Source of the DNA: Moringa oleifera
Taxonomy: Eukaryota > Streptophyta > Magnoliopsida > Brassicales > Moringaceae
Direction of reading: 5' to 3'
NCBI GenBank assembly: GCA_021397835.1
Contig: JAJFZO010000747.1
Location: forward strand, 2,048,501 to 2,112,500
Length of the DNA stretch: 64,000 nt
The notes under the pieces are model-generated. The model did no database searches. It was not told where the DNA came from and saw nothing but the letters and a program-made list of their open reading frames with translations. How positions within the stretch are numbered: position 1 is the first letter of the stretch; every line of letters begins with the position of its first letter. The position numbers and the translations under genes were made by a program. Positions 26,600 to 37,957 of this stretch are shown piece after piece.

Positions 26600-26960
26600 A
26601 TTTTAAAATATTAATTAAAAAATTACATTTGAATATTTCAATCAATTTAAATTTAAATTTTGACTTACATAATTATAAGAAAATAATAATATTTTATTGT
26701 TAAAATAGTTAAAAAATGATTCAAATAAATTTTAATTTTATTTTGCGTCTATTATTTCTTAAATTTAAATATTTTTTTGACACACGAACTAGTTTATATA
26801 AATTTTTAAAATTTTTGATAGTGTAAAATCAAAAATATATATTTTGACATTCAAAAATTATATTATATTTTTTTATGATTGTAATATGATCATCTTTCGC
26901 TTTTGTAATAAAAAATTTAAATTAAAAGTTCATTTTACAAATGCTCTAATTGATGTTTTG
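26600..26960 (-). repeat. Dispersed AT-rich repeat family, reverse copy
   Basis: It carries AAAATGATTCAAATAAAT at 26713-26730, the exact reverse complement of the family 18-mer. Flanking blocks (TTATTGTTAAAATAGTTA, then TTCTTAAATTTAAATATTTTTTTGAC and TTTTTGATAGTGTAAAAT) keep the order of the other reverse copies. Bounds are approximate. Confidence 0.6.
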
Positions 26961-28599
26961 GAATTGAATTAAAATATAAATTTTTATTTTTATGTTAAAT
27001 CGTCAAAAAAATTGTAAAAATATTTAAAAAATGCTCAATTACTCATCTTAGTGTTAATAACTTTTGTTATTTTATAATTATTTTTCTTACTACTTGTCAC
27101 ATAAAATAATAGGTTCAATTAATGGGTTGGCTTTTGTCTATCCATAGGGTTCTAAATGCTAGGGATGTGAATACATAATTCAAAAAACAACTTAAATATG
27201 TTTATATAATACATCCACTTATTAAGAAATAAAATAACATAATTAACATAATTTTCAGATTAAATAAATAATTATTAAATTAAAAATAACTTTAAAAAAT
27301 CATTACTTATATATAATCAAAATCTTTTACTAGTTTAATTTTTAAAAGATATTATTACTTTTCTGATTTTTTTATGTCAATAAAAACTAATCAAAATACA
27401 TAATTAGCAAGAAATTCATATTCTTTACCAAGAAATAAAGCAACTTAGATATTAAATTTGATTAAATTGAGCTGTTTTTTGGCATTGGGGGCATTGCATT
27501 TAATTTGCTCTTATTAATTAGCCCATAAAAGTTAGATGAAACTATGACACCCGCTTACTTCTTGTTCTTGACATTTTATGTTGAAATAATTTGTCCATGC
27601 AAATAAATAAATAAATAATAAGGAAACTTCGATGAAGGTAGCTTTAATTTTTCTAAAGTGATTAATTTGGTCGTTGTCTCTATCATCCCATTTAATTGTC
27701 TGCCAGCCTTCTCACTTCTCTTTCTTGCATGTGCTTAATTATTATCCCCTTCTCTCCTTTTATTGTTTAACCTAAAATACAAATTGTGCATTACTAATAC
27801 AATCTCTTGACCAAAATTGTACACAAATTATTTCATGATTTTATATAATTTTTATTTTTTATCATTTGATATTTTTATTATAATTTAAAATATATTTTTT
27901 GACAATATGATAAAATTTGTTATATTGTTTAATTATGTGATATTTAAACCATATGAAATTTGATAGTTTAATTTATATATTATTCTTATTATTTTAAGGT
28001 TTTTATTAACTTTTGACTATGCCAAAGTTCTTACAATCTTATCCGAAAATTGACAATTGAGATTCCCTAAGATTTCAATCCTTTGACTTGTCAACTTGGG
28101 GCATTTGAGACACAAAAGAATCAAAAACCAATGTGTCATTTTCATGTATGAGATGTTTCAATCAAATGAAATGGAAATATATATGTATAAAACTATATAT
28201 TAAAAAAAAAAGAAGATAATGAGGTCATGATCATTCTTCAATGCTGCAAGAAATTATAAAGTTTAAGAGTCTAAAAAAGGTATGGGAGCTTTTATTAGAG
28301 ATTCCAAGTTGCATGATCATTATCACAATAATTCTAAATCCATGTTACTATTAAAAATGTATTTCACTTAATTAATTAATATCTTGTTATCGCTCCATCT
28401 CCTGCCAAAAAATTCAAAATCTTTAAAAATATATATTTTTTCCATTTATTTTCTTTAGCCAAAGAAAAAAAAAAATAGTGAAACCCGAGCTTAGTTAGGT
28501 CGAGAAGGAACATCCCATGTGAAGAGCAACATCTCCATGGATGTTGAAATTTATTTTTTTTAAAAATTATGTATATGTACTTGATTTTTTAATATAGAT

Positions 28600-29130
28600 A
28601 TAATTTTAGATAAAAATAAAACAATTTAAACTATATTTTTTTAAAATTTAAAATATCATTCAAATTAATTGTATATTTAAATTTTTAATTTAATTAATTT
28701 TATATTTTATTAAAAAGTTTAAAATAAAAATATTTGAATTGAAAGTTTTATACAATAAATTTTGATTTAATTTTTTTAAATATAAAAAATTCAAAAATTT
28801 ACTATGAAAAATTTCAAAATTTTCATGAGTACTTGAAATAGCTCTTTTACATTTCAAATTGTTAAAAAATAAAAAATTAAGAAAATAGCTTATAAATTAA
28901 AAATTATTTAAATTAAATAAATAAGCATAAAATCAAATATAAAATTTATTTGAATCATTTTTGAGGTTTTTATTTATGAAACCACTTTTAATTTTTTTAC
29001 CACCAATTTGAGTCAAAATAATTAAATTTAAACAAAATTAAAAAATTAAATATAACAATTGATTTAATCAATAAATAAGGATTTAAATTCAAAAACAGTT
29101 CAGTTCAATTTTTTAAAAAATATTACCTTA
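28600..29130 (+). repeat. Dispersed AT-rich repeat family, forward copy (best preserved)
   Basis: It contains ATACAATAAATTTTGATTTA near 28751, ATTTATTTGAATCATTTT at 28944-28961 and TTGATTTAATCAATAAATAAGG near 29060. The order matches copies at 10240, 50180 and 58380. Bounds are approximate and no ORF is present. Confidence 0.6.
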
Positions 29131-29216
29131 AAGTTTTAAATTTTTATTTTTACTAGACATTTAATAATTTTAAGGCTTTTCACATAAATATAAATGGGGA
29201 ACTAACTTTAAAATGG

Positions 29217-29240
29217 ATATATATATATATATATATATAT
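29217..29240. repeat. (AT)12 microsatellite
   Basis: An AT dinucleotide tract at the downstream edge of a dispersed-repeat copy. Confidence 0.9.
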
Positions 29241-30395
29241 AAATTAAGCCTAATTAAAGTGAAGAGAGGCTGTCTCTGCTCATTTGACTTTTGTGCCAGT
29301 TTATTAAATAACAGTCCAACTGGTCAGTGCCAATAGAAACAGTTGAACTAGCCTTCTTAAATGAAATTAATTTGACTAAACGTGTTCTTGATATTATTTT
29401 AAATTATATCTTACACTAAGTCAATGAATTTATACACCCCTGTTGTCAACTGTGTCCATGTGACATTCACATCCCCGCTGCTCTAGCTACGTCACCCATG
29501 ATCTCAAACATGTAACTACTCCTATATATGAAACGGCATTCTTACCCTCTAAATTTTCTCAGCTGCCAAACAAAAATACATTAATTTTCTTTCAAAATTA
29601 AGTTACCTGTTAATGTCAGATTAATGGATCATAACAAACCACATCAAAATCAATAGATTAAGAGAATTAATTTATGTAGTCTGTCTATTGATGTGAATAT
29701 GTCAATATTTGATGTTACTTCAGCTCGAATTTTATGCATTCACAACTCTGTATCAATCCATATATAACGTAATATTCATCAAACTTTGTCCCAAATTAAT
29801 AATCCATCTCTCTCAAAAATCTTCTAAATACACCGCAAAACCAAATCAGTATTGTCTTAGTCAAACCAAAATAATTTTCTTTGGTGACGCTTATGAAAAA
29901 AGATATTTATTTATTTATTTTAAAAAATTTACTTGGATTTAAACCTGAATTTCTCTCTTTTTTTTTTTTTTGTTGCAGTTATCCAAACTACAGCTTCTGG
30001 AACAAGTAAACCCTATTTCTCCCAGTATTCTCTGGGCATTACTTTTTTTTCTTTCTCAAGTTTATTCATCACTTTTTTTTTTTCCTCTTTTGTTACACAG
30101 CTGGGTTGATTTAGACTGATTGCCTTTTTTTTTTTGGCTGAATGATATTAATTATTATAATATAATATAATTGATGAAACAGGGATGAAGTTTGAAGCTT
30201 CTTTCTATCTACCGCATCGGCTTTCTTAAATGAGAGTAACCACATCAGGGAAGCTACAGGCTGTGTACTATAATGGCTTGGTAGAAATGCCAGATTTACA
30301 GAAAAACTTCACAAATTTAATGTTTCAGAAGGGACTTTTTATTAAAAAAGGTTGATCAAGACTCGCAGGCCACGCTTTAGCCTGGCTTTACACAC

Positions 30396-30400
<5 letters not shown>

Positions 30401-30468
<68 letters not shown>
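30401..30468. repeat. Long (GA)n tract upstream of the KCS gene
   Basis: An almost pure GA run, (GA)29 to 30458 followed by an interrupted AAGAGAGAGA tail. It lies about 200-260 bp upstream of the predicted TATA box. GA tracts are binding sites for plant BBR/BPC GAGA-binding proteins, so it may act in the promoter, and it is likely to vary in length. A second, (CT)n tract lies in the 5'UTR at 30743-30763. Confidence 0.9.
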
Positions 30469-30659
30469 TAGTGTTCTTTTTTTGGGATTTTGTCTCACAT
30501 GCGTAAGGTGTGATGAGTGGTGTTTTTGAAGCTTATTTTGTAATAAAGATTGATACGAAAGTCACACAGAAATCAGTTGGTGGAGGTTGAGCGATATGGC
30601 AGTGGGTCGTTCCTCTTAAGCATCTTCACATGTCCAGCTCACGCTTCCCTAGCTCTTCT

Positions 30660-30666
30660 TATATAT
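30660..30666 (+). promoter_or_regulatory. TATA box of the KCS gene
   Basis: TATATAT followed by C, 137 bp before the start codon, predicts a transcription start around 30690 and a CT-rich 5'UTR of about 105 bp. Confidence 0.55.
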
Positions 30667-30796
30667 CATCTTCCCTTCTCATCAATCCTCCTTCAACACA
30701 ATTTTCCTCACAGCAAACACACCAGACACTTCTCTCCTTACTTCTCTCTCTCTCTCTCTCTCTGGCTTTCTCTCTGTGTCCCGGGCCTTCTCTCTA

Positions 30797-32182
30797 ATGG
30801 ATCCTCTCTTCCTCTTGTATTCTCTCTTTGCTTGTTGTTTCTTCTTTGTTGTATGGAAGTGGGTTGACGTGAAGAGAGACCATGACTGCTACATTCTCGA
30901 CTACGAGCTGTACAAGCCAGCGGACGATAGGATGGTGGGGACTGAGGTCTGTGGGGAGGTGATCAAGAGGAACAAGACTCTTGGTCTGAGTGAGTACCAG
31001 TTCCTCTTGAAAGCCATTGTCAGCTCCGGCATTGGCGAGCAGACCTACGCCCCGGGAATCATGTTCTCCGGTCGTGAAGAGAACCCTAGTTTGGTCGACG
31101 GCATCATCGAGATGGAAGAGTTCTTCGAAGACAGCGTGGCTAAGCTCTTGGCCAGGTCCGGTGTCTCTCCGCAAGAAATCGACGTTCTTGTCGTTAATGT
31201 TTCGATGTTATCTTCCATGCCTTCTTTAGCCGGAAGGATCATAAATCACTACAAGATGAGAGAGGACGTGAAGGCGTATAATCTCACCGGAATGGGCTGC
31301 AGCGCGAGCTTGATCTCGGTTGATATCGTACGTAGCATTTTTAAGTCACACAAGAACGTGTACGCTCTTCTTGTGACCTCTGAGTCTTTGAGTCCCAACT
31401 GGTACGCCGGAAATAACAGATCGATGATTCTTGCCAACTGTTTGTTCCGGACCGGCGGGTGTGCCATTCTCCTGACCAACAAGAGAGCCTTGAAGCACCG
31501 AGCCATGTTCAAACTCAAATGCCTGGTCAGAACCCATCATGGAGCCAGAGACGAATCGTACAGTTGTTGCATCCAGAAGGAAGACGAGCAAGGCAGGCTC
31601 GGGTTTCACCTCGGGAAGAGCCTCCCAAAGGCTGCAACCCGAGCTTTCGTCGACAACCTTAGAGAGATATCCCCCAAGATCTTGCCGATGAGGGAGTTGG
31701 TTCGGTTCATGGTGTTGTTACTCATCAAGAAACTGAAAGGAACCCAGAAAGGAGCAGTCGGGACACCGATCAAAGCAGCGGTGAACTTCAAGACCGGCGT
31801 TGAACACTTCTGCATCCACACAGGAGGCAAGGCGGTGATCGACGGCATTGGCTACAGCCTCGATCTCTCCGAGTACGACCTGGAGCCGGCGAGAATGACA
31901 CTTCACAGATTCGGAAACACATCTGCGAGCAGCCTGTGGTACGTGTTGGGTTACATGGAAGCGAAGAAGAGGCTGAAGAAGGGAGATAGGGTTTTGATGA
32001 TAAGCTTCGGCGCAGGCTTCAAGTGCAACAGCTGCGTGTGGGAGATAGTGAGGGACCTAGGAGACGGCAATGCATGGAAGGACTGCATTGACAACTACCC
32101 ACCAGAATCATTGGCTAACCCTTACATGGAGAAGTATGGCTGGATCCAAAACGAAGATCCAGCAACCTTCAAGATGCCTTGA
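30797..32182 (+). CDS. 3-ketoacyl-CoA synthase (KCS12/KCS19-like)
   Basis: An intronless gene of 461 residues starting at the ATG at 30797. An upstream in-frame GTG is not a plant start. The enzyme condenses malonyl-CoA with long-chain acyl-CoA, the first step of very-long-chain fatty acid elongation at the ER, feeding wax, suberin and sphingolipid synthesis. The FAE1/type III-like fold is complete. Catalytic Cys168 lies in NLTGMGCSASLISVD, His341 in FCIHTGGKAVIDG and Asn374 in HRFGNTSASSLWY, with spacing close to other KCS enzymes. Only one hydrophobic N-terminal segment (residues 3-20) is seen, and the protein is shorter than the usual 490-520 residues. Both traits fit the KCS12/KCS19 group. 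I am sure of the family but less sure of the orthologue. Substrate chain length cannot be read from the sequence. Confidence 0.95.
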   Translation: MDPLFLLYSLFACCFFFVVWKWVDVKRDHDCYILDYELYKPADDRMVGTEVCGEVIKRNKTLGLSEYQFLLKAIVSSGIGEQTYAPGIMFSGREENPSLVDGIIEMEEFFEDSVAKLLARSGVSPQEIDVLVVNVSMLSSMPSLAGRIINHYKMREDVKAYNLTGMGCSASLISVDIVRSIFKSHKNVYALLVTSESLSPNWYAGNNRSMILANCLFRTGGCAILLTNKRALKHRAMFKLKCLVRTHHGARDESYSCCIQKEDEQGRLGFHLGKSLPKAATRAFVDNLREISPKILPMRELVRFMVLLLIKKLKGTQKGAVGTPIKAAVNFKTGVEHFCIHTGGKAVIDGIGYSLDLSEYDLEPARMTLHRFGNTSASSLWYVLGYMEAKKRLKKGDRVLMISFGAGFKCNSCVWEIVRDLGDGNAWKDCIDNYPPESLANPYMEKYGWIQNEDPATFKMP

Positions 32183-32322
32183 GATCATGATCATTATATT
32201 TTCAGGATATTTACTTCTCATCATCAAAAGGAAAGGACGTCCACACAGGTTCTTTGTTTACTGTACTGATTGATTATTTTCTGTATACTTCTATTTAAGG
32301 TCTTCCTTGTTAAATCCGTCGG

Positions 32323-32396
32323 TCCAATAAGATGTTGCAGAGCTTCCAGCTGCTACCCGCCAAGGAGCTAGCTAGCTAGCTCAACATCCTATTGGA
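32323..32396 (+). other. Hairpin downstream of the KCS stop codon
   Basis: TCCAATAAGATGTTG (32323-32337) pairs with CAACATCCTATTGGA (32382-32396) at 14 of 15 positions. Inside, GAGCT and AGCT can pair with the AGCTAGCTAGCTAGCTC run on the other arm, leaving a short GC-rich loop. It lies 141 bp past the KCS stop, probably inside the 3'UTR. It could be an RNA structure, a small-RNA foldback or the relic of a short inverted-repeat element. I do not recognise a known miRNA in it. Confidence 0.6.
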
Positions 32397-33671
32397 GAAC
32401 TGTTGTTTTCTCTTTCTTTTTTTTTTCTTTCATTTTCTCTCTTCTTTCTCACAGGTTGAAAATGGGTTCTTTCTGCTTGGTTTTATCATTGGAGAATAGA
32501 TATGTCTGATGTCTCTTTGGTTAATTTATACAATTAATATCACTTACATTACATTCCATCTCTCCTTTTCATCATCTTCACATTCAGCCAGACAGCAACT
32601 GGGTTTTCTCTAGATCTTTCTGATAAAAAGTTTAGAGCTAGCTTTAAATGCTGTTTTGCAATTAATTAAAACTCAACAACCCTAAAGAGTCTTTTAAGTT
32701 AAACTGTGAATAACAGCGCAAGAAACCAGAGAAAAGGGCCGATATCTTCTCCAACTAAGATGACGATGGCCTTCGTGCCTTTCATGAGATAGAGACCTCC
32801 AATCTGCTGGTCTGCTTCTCACACATGCTAGTGTACTTTTATCGGTTGGTATTGCTTTGACGCCTCAACATTAAAGTGCAGTCATTGCTGATCCACAAGG
32901 GTATGGCCTGAAAGTGGGGCAGGATCCTTATTTTTGGCAGCTGGTGAAAGATTCTCAGAAAGCAAGTCGTCCTACCACCATAAATCGAAACAAACACGAA
33001 CACCGCATGTCTTGAAGAATCATATCAGATTAGATCGGTCTTTTCTGGTTTGATTTTCTGGAGAAAAATGGTCATTTCCAGAGCTCATCCTAATGTTTAA
33101 CAACAAAAAGATTAGCAAACGTACGTCTTAGTTAAAAACCTGTCAATTAAATACAATATAAATTTAGACATTCTTTCTTATAATTAAGAGATTTTTGGTG
33201 GTTAAACTCTTAACAGAACAAAACCATGCAGTTTTGTGCAAAATGAATATCTCAAAATAACATATTTAATAAAAAGTTATTAATTAAATATAGTATATTA
33301 TTAAGTATATTTCTCTTTTACAAATTGTATTTTGAAGTTAAAATTCGAACAGGATAAACAGTGCTGAAACATCAACAATACCCATTTTTAGAATTAAAAC
33401 TTTGGATGAAACTGTGCATAAATATTGAACAAATTAATTAATTTTTTAGTCAATATTACCAATGTAATAAATTAAGAAAATCTCCAAGTTTTAATTTCCT
33501 CGTGAAAGATTATCAAATTTCAACCATTTGAAGAGTATTGGTGAGAAAAGTAAAAATAATAATAATAATAATAAAGAAAAAAAAAAGGTTGATATGAGTT
33601 ATTTATGATTGTAGGGTCTTGGTGCAGGCGGAAAGAATTCTTGAGCGGAAGCAATAAATTTAAGGGCAAGC

Positions 33672-33686
33672 GGACCACAGTGGTCC
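33672..33686. promoter_or_regulatory. Perfect palindrome GGACCAC-A-GTGGTCC
   Basis: Seven-base arms mirror exactly around one central base. GTGGTCC resembles the GTGGNCCC site of class II TCP factors. It lies in a GC-richer island 4.3 kb upstream of NUDT9, so any function is speculative. Confidence 0.35.
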
Positions 33687-34073
33687 TGGATCAAGAACCC
33701 AACCCAACCCTTTTTAAGCCAATAAATTAGGGGTAATAATAACTCAGCCAGTTTGTAATTTGGAACACAAAGCATCTGACTTAAGTGGTGGCTGGTAGGT
33801 CCCCGTCTCCACTGGCTCGCACCCACCAGAAAGTGGAATCGGGGCACTGAGGTAAGCTTTCACTTCTTTCATTTAATTTGAAACTGTGAGGCCGTGTTGC
33901 AGAATATTTTATTGGCCATTTTTGACTCTCTTGTGATATTGGGTAGTCTAGTAAAAGTTGAATTCAAAAGGTTGTCTCATTAATTAGGGTAACTTTTGGA
34001 TCCCTAAATATATATATATATATATAGATGTTAATTTTTTTATTAATTTTAATATATTGATTTTCAATAAAAT

Positions 34074-34293
34074 ATGATATATAATAATTTAATAAAATTA
34101 ATAATTTAAGTAATTATATTTATTTAGTTTTCTATTAATATTATAAATTATTAAAATGTAAAAATATTTTTAATTGATTTATATTAATTTTTTATATAAA
34201 TCATTAAAATAATATCTTAATAATTTAAAATATCAGTATAAAAATAAATAAATAACTCTCAATTATTAATTTTATTAAATTTTTATATATCAT
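34074..34293. mobile_element. MITE-like element with 33-bp terminal inverted repeats
   Basis: The left end (34074-34106) and the reverse complement of the right end (34261-34293) match at 32 of 33 positions, starting ATGATATATAATAATTTAAT. The element is 220 bp and has no coding capacity, as expected of a non-autonomous miniature inverted-repeat transposable element. Weaker inverted similarity continues about 13 bp beyond each end, so the true boundaries may be wider. I could not identify a target-site duplication or superfamily. The internal core recurs exactly at 3087, 16232 and 18927. Confidence 0.7.
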
Positions 34294-34752
34294 TATCTCT
34301 TCAAAAATTCAGCTTAAAACACCTGAGATAAAAAAAATATATCAATCCATATATATAGATCAAGATCTTCTCAGTTGATTTGATTTAAATTGTGGTGAGT
34401 TATTAACAAGATTGCAACAAGTAACAATTTATTGAAATTAACAGTTAATTTTATTGTTTTTTATAATATTGTTTTAATTATTAGTAAAAAAATTATCATA
34501 AATTCATATATATATATGTACTAATTAAATATAAAGAGCGTGTTAATGTATATTGGTGATATATGAGCAAATTCTTAAAAAAATTTCATCTTCCAAAAAT
34601 CACACTGCTGAATAATATATAATTCCTTGTGACCGTCATATTTACTGCATACAGTTTAACATTATGAAAAGTAATTTAAAGAATAAAATTTTGGAACTTC
34701 AATTTTTTAAAATATATAACAAATTTTAAAAATAAGGAACATTTTTTGGACA

Positions 34753-34880
34753 AAAATAAAAGAAGATGACGTGGAAATATATATTAAATTTTTAAAGTTT
34801 ATTTATATTATTGATTTTCTTTAATTATTATCTACAGAATTATTTTTTTTTCAAAAAAATAAAAGAAGATGACGTGGAAA
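34753..34880. repeat. Exact 25-bp direct repeat carrying TGACGTGG
   Basis: A 25-base word containing AAGAAGATGACGTGGAAA occurs identically at 34753-34777 and 34856-34880, 103 bp apart. TGACGTGG is an ACGT-core element of the type bound by bZIP factors. Confidence 0.75.
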
Positions 34881-35279
34881 GAAGTTGTCACAAGAATGTG
34901 CAAGTTGCATGAAGTAATTGATAGTGGGGATTTTGCAAGCAACAACCAAAAGAGACAGCCAAGATTTCAATGAATGACCCTCTCATGTGCCTCGTCGTTC
35001 GGACAACAACTCTTATTTGCATTTATTAGCCGTCTGTGCTACGTTTTGTTTTCCTTCTTTAGCATTTCTATTTTTCACAAATTGTCTATTTATTTTATCA
35101 AAAATATAATTCTTTTTTTCTCCTCAAATAAATTACATAAAAATAAAAAAATAAGTGGACCGGGGTCAAAATTTAAAATCCGATCAAATTTTAAAAATGT
35201 TTCAAATTTTAGATTGGAATTTAGGCTCGGCCTCACGTTCTCGATGAGCTTGCATTGAACAATTAGTTTTTTAAAAATA

Positions 35280-35690
35280 TAATTATTAAGTTTTTATTAA
35301 ATTATTGAGTTTATTATAAACATAAAAATTATTTTTATTTTTAAATTAAATTTTAATATATTAATTAAATTAATTATGTATTTAAAATTTTAAATTAAAT
35401 TAAATGATTTTAAAAATTTAAAATATCTTAAACATGATTCAAATAAATTATATTTTATTTAAATTTAATTGCCAAAATTAAATATTTTTTAAGTTATTTT
35501 AATTATTTTTTCAAGCTTTTTGATAGTACAAAATGAAAAAATAAATATTTTTAATACTTATTTTTTGTGATAATAATTTGAATAATTTTTTATGTTTGTG
35601 AAAACTTTAAGTTAAAATTTATTATATAAGATTTTTAATTTAAATTATTTTTTAAATAAATTTTAAATTAAATCAAATTGAAACATCATA
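35280..35690 (-). repeat. Dispersed AT-rich repeat family, reverse copy
   Basis: AACATGATTCAAATAAAT at 35441-35458 is one mismatch from the reverse complement of the family 18-mer. AAGTTAAAATTTATTATATAAG near 35610 matches the reverse copy at 12490. Bounds are approximate. Confidence 0.6.
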
Positions 35691-37309
35691 TCTGTAATTA
35701 ATATAGTTGAATACTTCAAGATGAAAATAAATAAATGCATATATTTTAATTTTTTATATTTAATTTTATTTTTAAAACATATTGAAAAAATTATTGATTT
35801 TACAATATATAATTCAATCGTGAAATAACCATACTCAATTGAGTTGTAAATAATTCCGCTGATATTAAATTTTCAATAATATAAGGTGATTGTTAATTAT
35901 GAAATAACAAATCCTTGTAGCTATGATCATTAATACGATAAAACAAGTGGTTGTGAAGCTTGATGTAGAATTAAATTGTAGCAAGGGGAACATAGGACCA
36001 AACTTTGGCTTCTTGTGAGTGCATGCTTCCTGTGCCTACAATATAGGATATTGAAAATGTCACATGGATTTGTCGGATCAAATTGTGCAAGAAAATTCAT
36101 TTTTAATAAGATGAGAATGGCAATGAGAATAATTAAGAGGTCGAATATATATATTTTTTGTTTTATTTAAAACGATGATAAAACCCAATACAAAAAATTT
36201 TCAATTCACTCTAAGTGGGATGAGGCAAATTAAAAATTATGTTACGATACTTAGATATCATATCATATAAACATAAATTTAAATTAATTATCTTGGTGTT
36301 ATTTTAGATAATTGTAATTTTTTTAATAAAGGGTATAAATATATTACATAAATAGAAAAAGCGGCCAAATAAATTCTTTAATTGTTAGCTCTACCCCATT
36401 AATTGCACATGTATGTACCTTTTATATACTTGCATCAACTGCCCTACCACTTGGACATTTTTGGTCCAACAAATATTCGGATATATATATATATATATAA
36501 CTATTTAGTCAATGATTTTGCAATTCAAAAAATATATATATATCTTCAATATTTTTTTTTAAAAATAATATTTCAAATTCATGACCACTTAATTGAGATA
36601 TTTAATTTTTAAAAATTAGCTTATTGGACTACGGAATATCTTTTAATACGAGATTTTTTTAAAAACAATTATTTAGATATTAAAACATATGCAAGAAAAA
36701 TATAAATGATTAAGGATAATTATGGTTTTAATTTCCTAATCAGTTCCGACAAAATGCTAATGAAAATGCTTTAATTGCTTGGTAAGATATTTTTATCTGT
36801 CCTTTTTTTAAAAAAAGAAATAATTAACTTTACTTAATTAAACTGGAAAAAGGTGAAATTTAGTTTAATGTAGTGAAAGATTAGTCTAATTATATGAAGT
36901 AAGTTAAGGGTAATTTAATTTTCTAGCCTCCAACAACAAAAATTAACTTCAAGTTTATAATTTAGAAAAGTTGCCGATAAAATTATTATCTCATATTATT
37001 TTTATGCATATCTAATAATATTTTTTATAAATTATTTAATTTTATATAATAACAACAATGTATGAATAAAAGACAAATAATACATTATTTAAAAATCAAA
37101 CTAAATAACATATAAGATCTTGATTAGTTGTGTGATGTAAACACATTTTAATACTGCAATAATTATTATTATTATAAAATGACCATAAATTATTACAAAA
37201 CCAATGATCATATGAATACTTTGTCATAATTTAAATATAAAAAAATTTAGAATAAATATAAAAGGGCTGAATTATAATTTTTTTATTTTTCATTGTTATA
37301 TATTGATTG

Positions 37310-37760
37310 GATTAATTATACTTATGATGTTTTAACTTGATTAAATTTAGATTATGCAGTTAATTTTTTCAATGAACTATTCAAATTGAGATCTTGTATA
37401 ATAAATTTTGATTGAAAATTTATTTATTTATTTTATTTAAATATATTATATATTTTTTAATATTCAATTAAAAAGATTTCATAACAAATTTTAACTTAAA
37501 TTATATATATATATTTAAAATTTTATATGTACATGAAATATTTTTTAAAACTTTTATATTATAAAAATAAAAAACTCATAAAAATATAAGTTATGATAAA
37601 AATGTTTTAAAATTAAGAAAAACTTATTTAAATTATTTAAAATCTAAACAATTTTAAATAAAATTATATTAAATTAAGAAAATACATAAATATAATTGAT
37701 TCAAAATTGAGTTGTACAGTGAGTTTAAATTATTTTTAATATTTATTTAAAAATTTATTG
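37310..37760 (+). repeat. Dispersed AT-rich repeat family, forward copy
   Basis: It begins with the family TTCAAATTGAGATCTTGTATAATAAATTTTGATTG block near 37380 and continues with AAAACTTTTATATTATAAAAAT and AAATTATTTAAAATC in the expected order. It ends just before the NUDT9 5' region. Bounds are approximate. Confidence 0.5.
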
Positions 37761-37957
37761 TGAAATAAATTAAAATTAAGTAGGAACAAACATGACGAGA
37801 AAAAAGTTGAGAAGAATAAAGGGAAATTGCGAATGGTACCGGTTGCGCGCGGAAGAGAAAACCAGGAGAAGTAAATCAGCCATTGGCGTTTATCAATTTT
37901 CTTCTTGCTTTTCCTTTTTGGTGACTTTCATCGAGCAGTTGTTGCGACGCTGTTTCG

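Larger units (their letters stand above)
21442..30400. other. Nine-kilobase AT-rich spacer between EXO70 and KCS genes
   Basis: No gene is supported. Short frames at 23281-23475, 24566-24817, 26399-26599 and 29709-29942 lack domains. The spacer is built largely from AT-rich repeats: dispersed-family copies near 22600, 23490, 26600 and 28600, and MITE-like pieces near 22000-22140 and 22370-22440. A GGGCC-rich patch lies at 24685-25028. Patches of mixed composition at 25880-26390 and 29270-29560 do not match anything I know. A T-rich block at 29950-30140 precedes the KCS promoter region. Confidence 0.55.
32397..37957. other. Spacer between KCS and NUDT9-like genes
   Basis: No gene is supported. 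Positions 32400-33100 are of mixed composition and may include the remaining KCS 3' flank. A GC-richer patch at 33590-33880 has a 15-bp palindrome but no coding frame with recognisable motifs. From 34000 the sequence is AT-rich and carries a MITE, a 25-bp direct repeat and dispersed-family copies, annotated separately. Positions 37790-37957 form the NUDT9 5' region. Confidence 0.55.

Noticed and set aside
30401..30468. Possible CRISPR-like or satellite array
   Set aside because: It is a dinucleotide microsatellite in a plant nuclear genome; no repeats with unique spacers exist in the window.
30794..31906. Minus-strand and shifted frames inside the KCS gene
   Set aside because: Shadow frames; the KCS frame has all catalytic residues.
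32323..32396. Known conserved miRNA in the hairpin after KCS
   Set aside because: Neither arm matches the conserved plant miRNAs I could recall, such as miR156, 159, 160, 164-172, 319 or 390-399.
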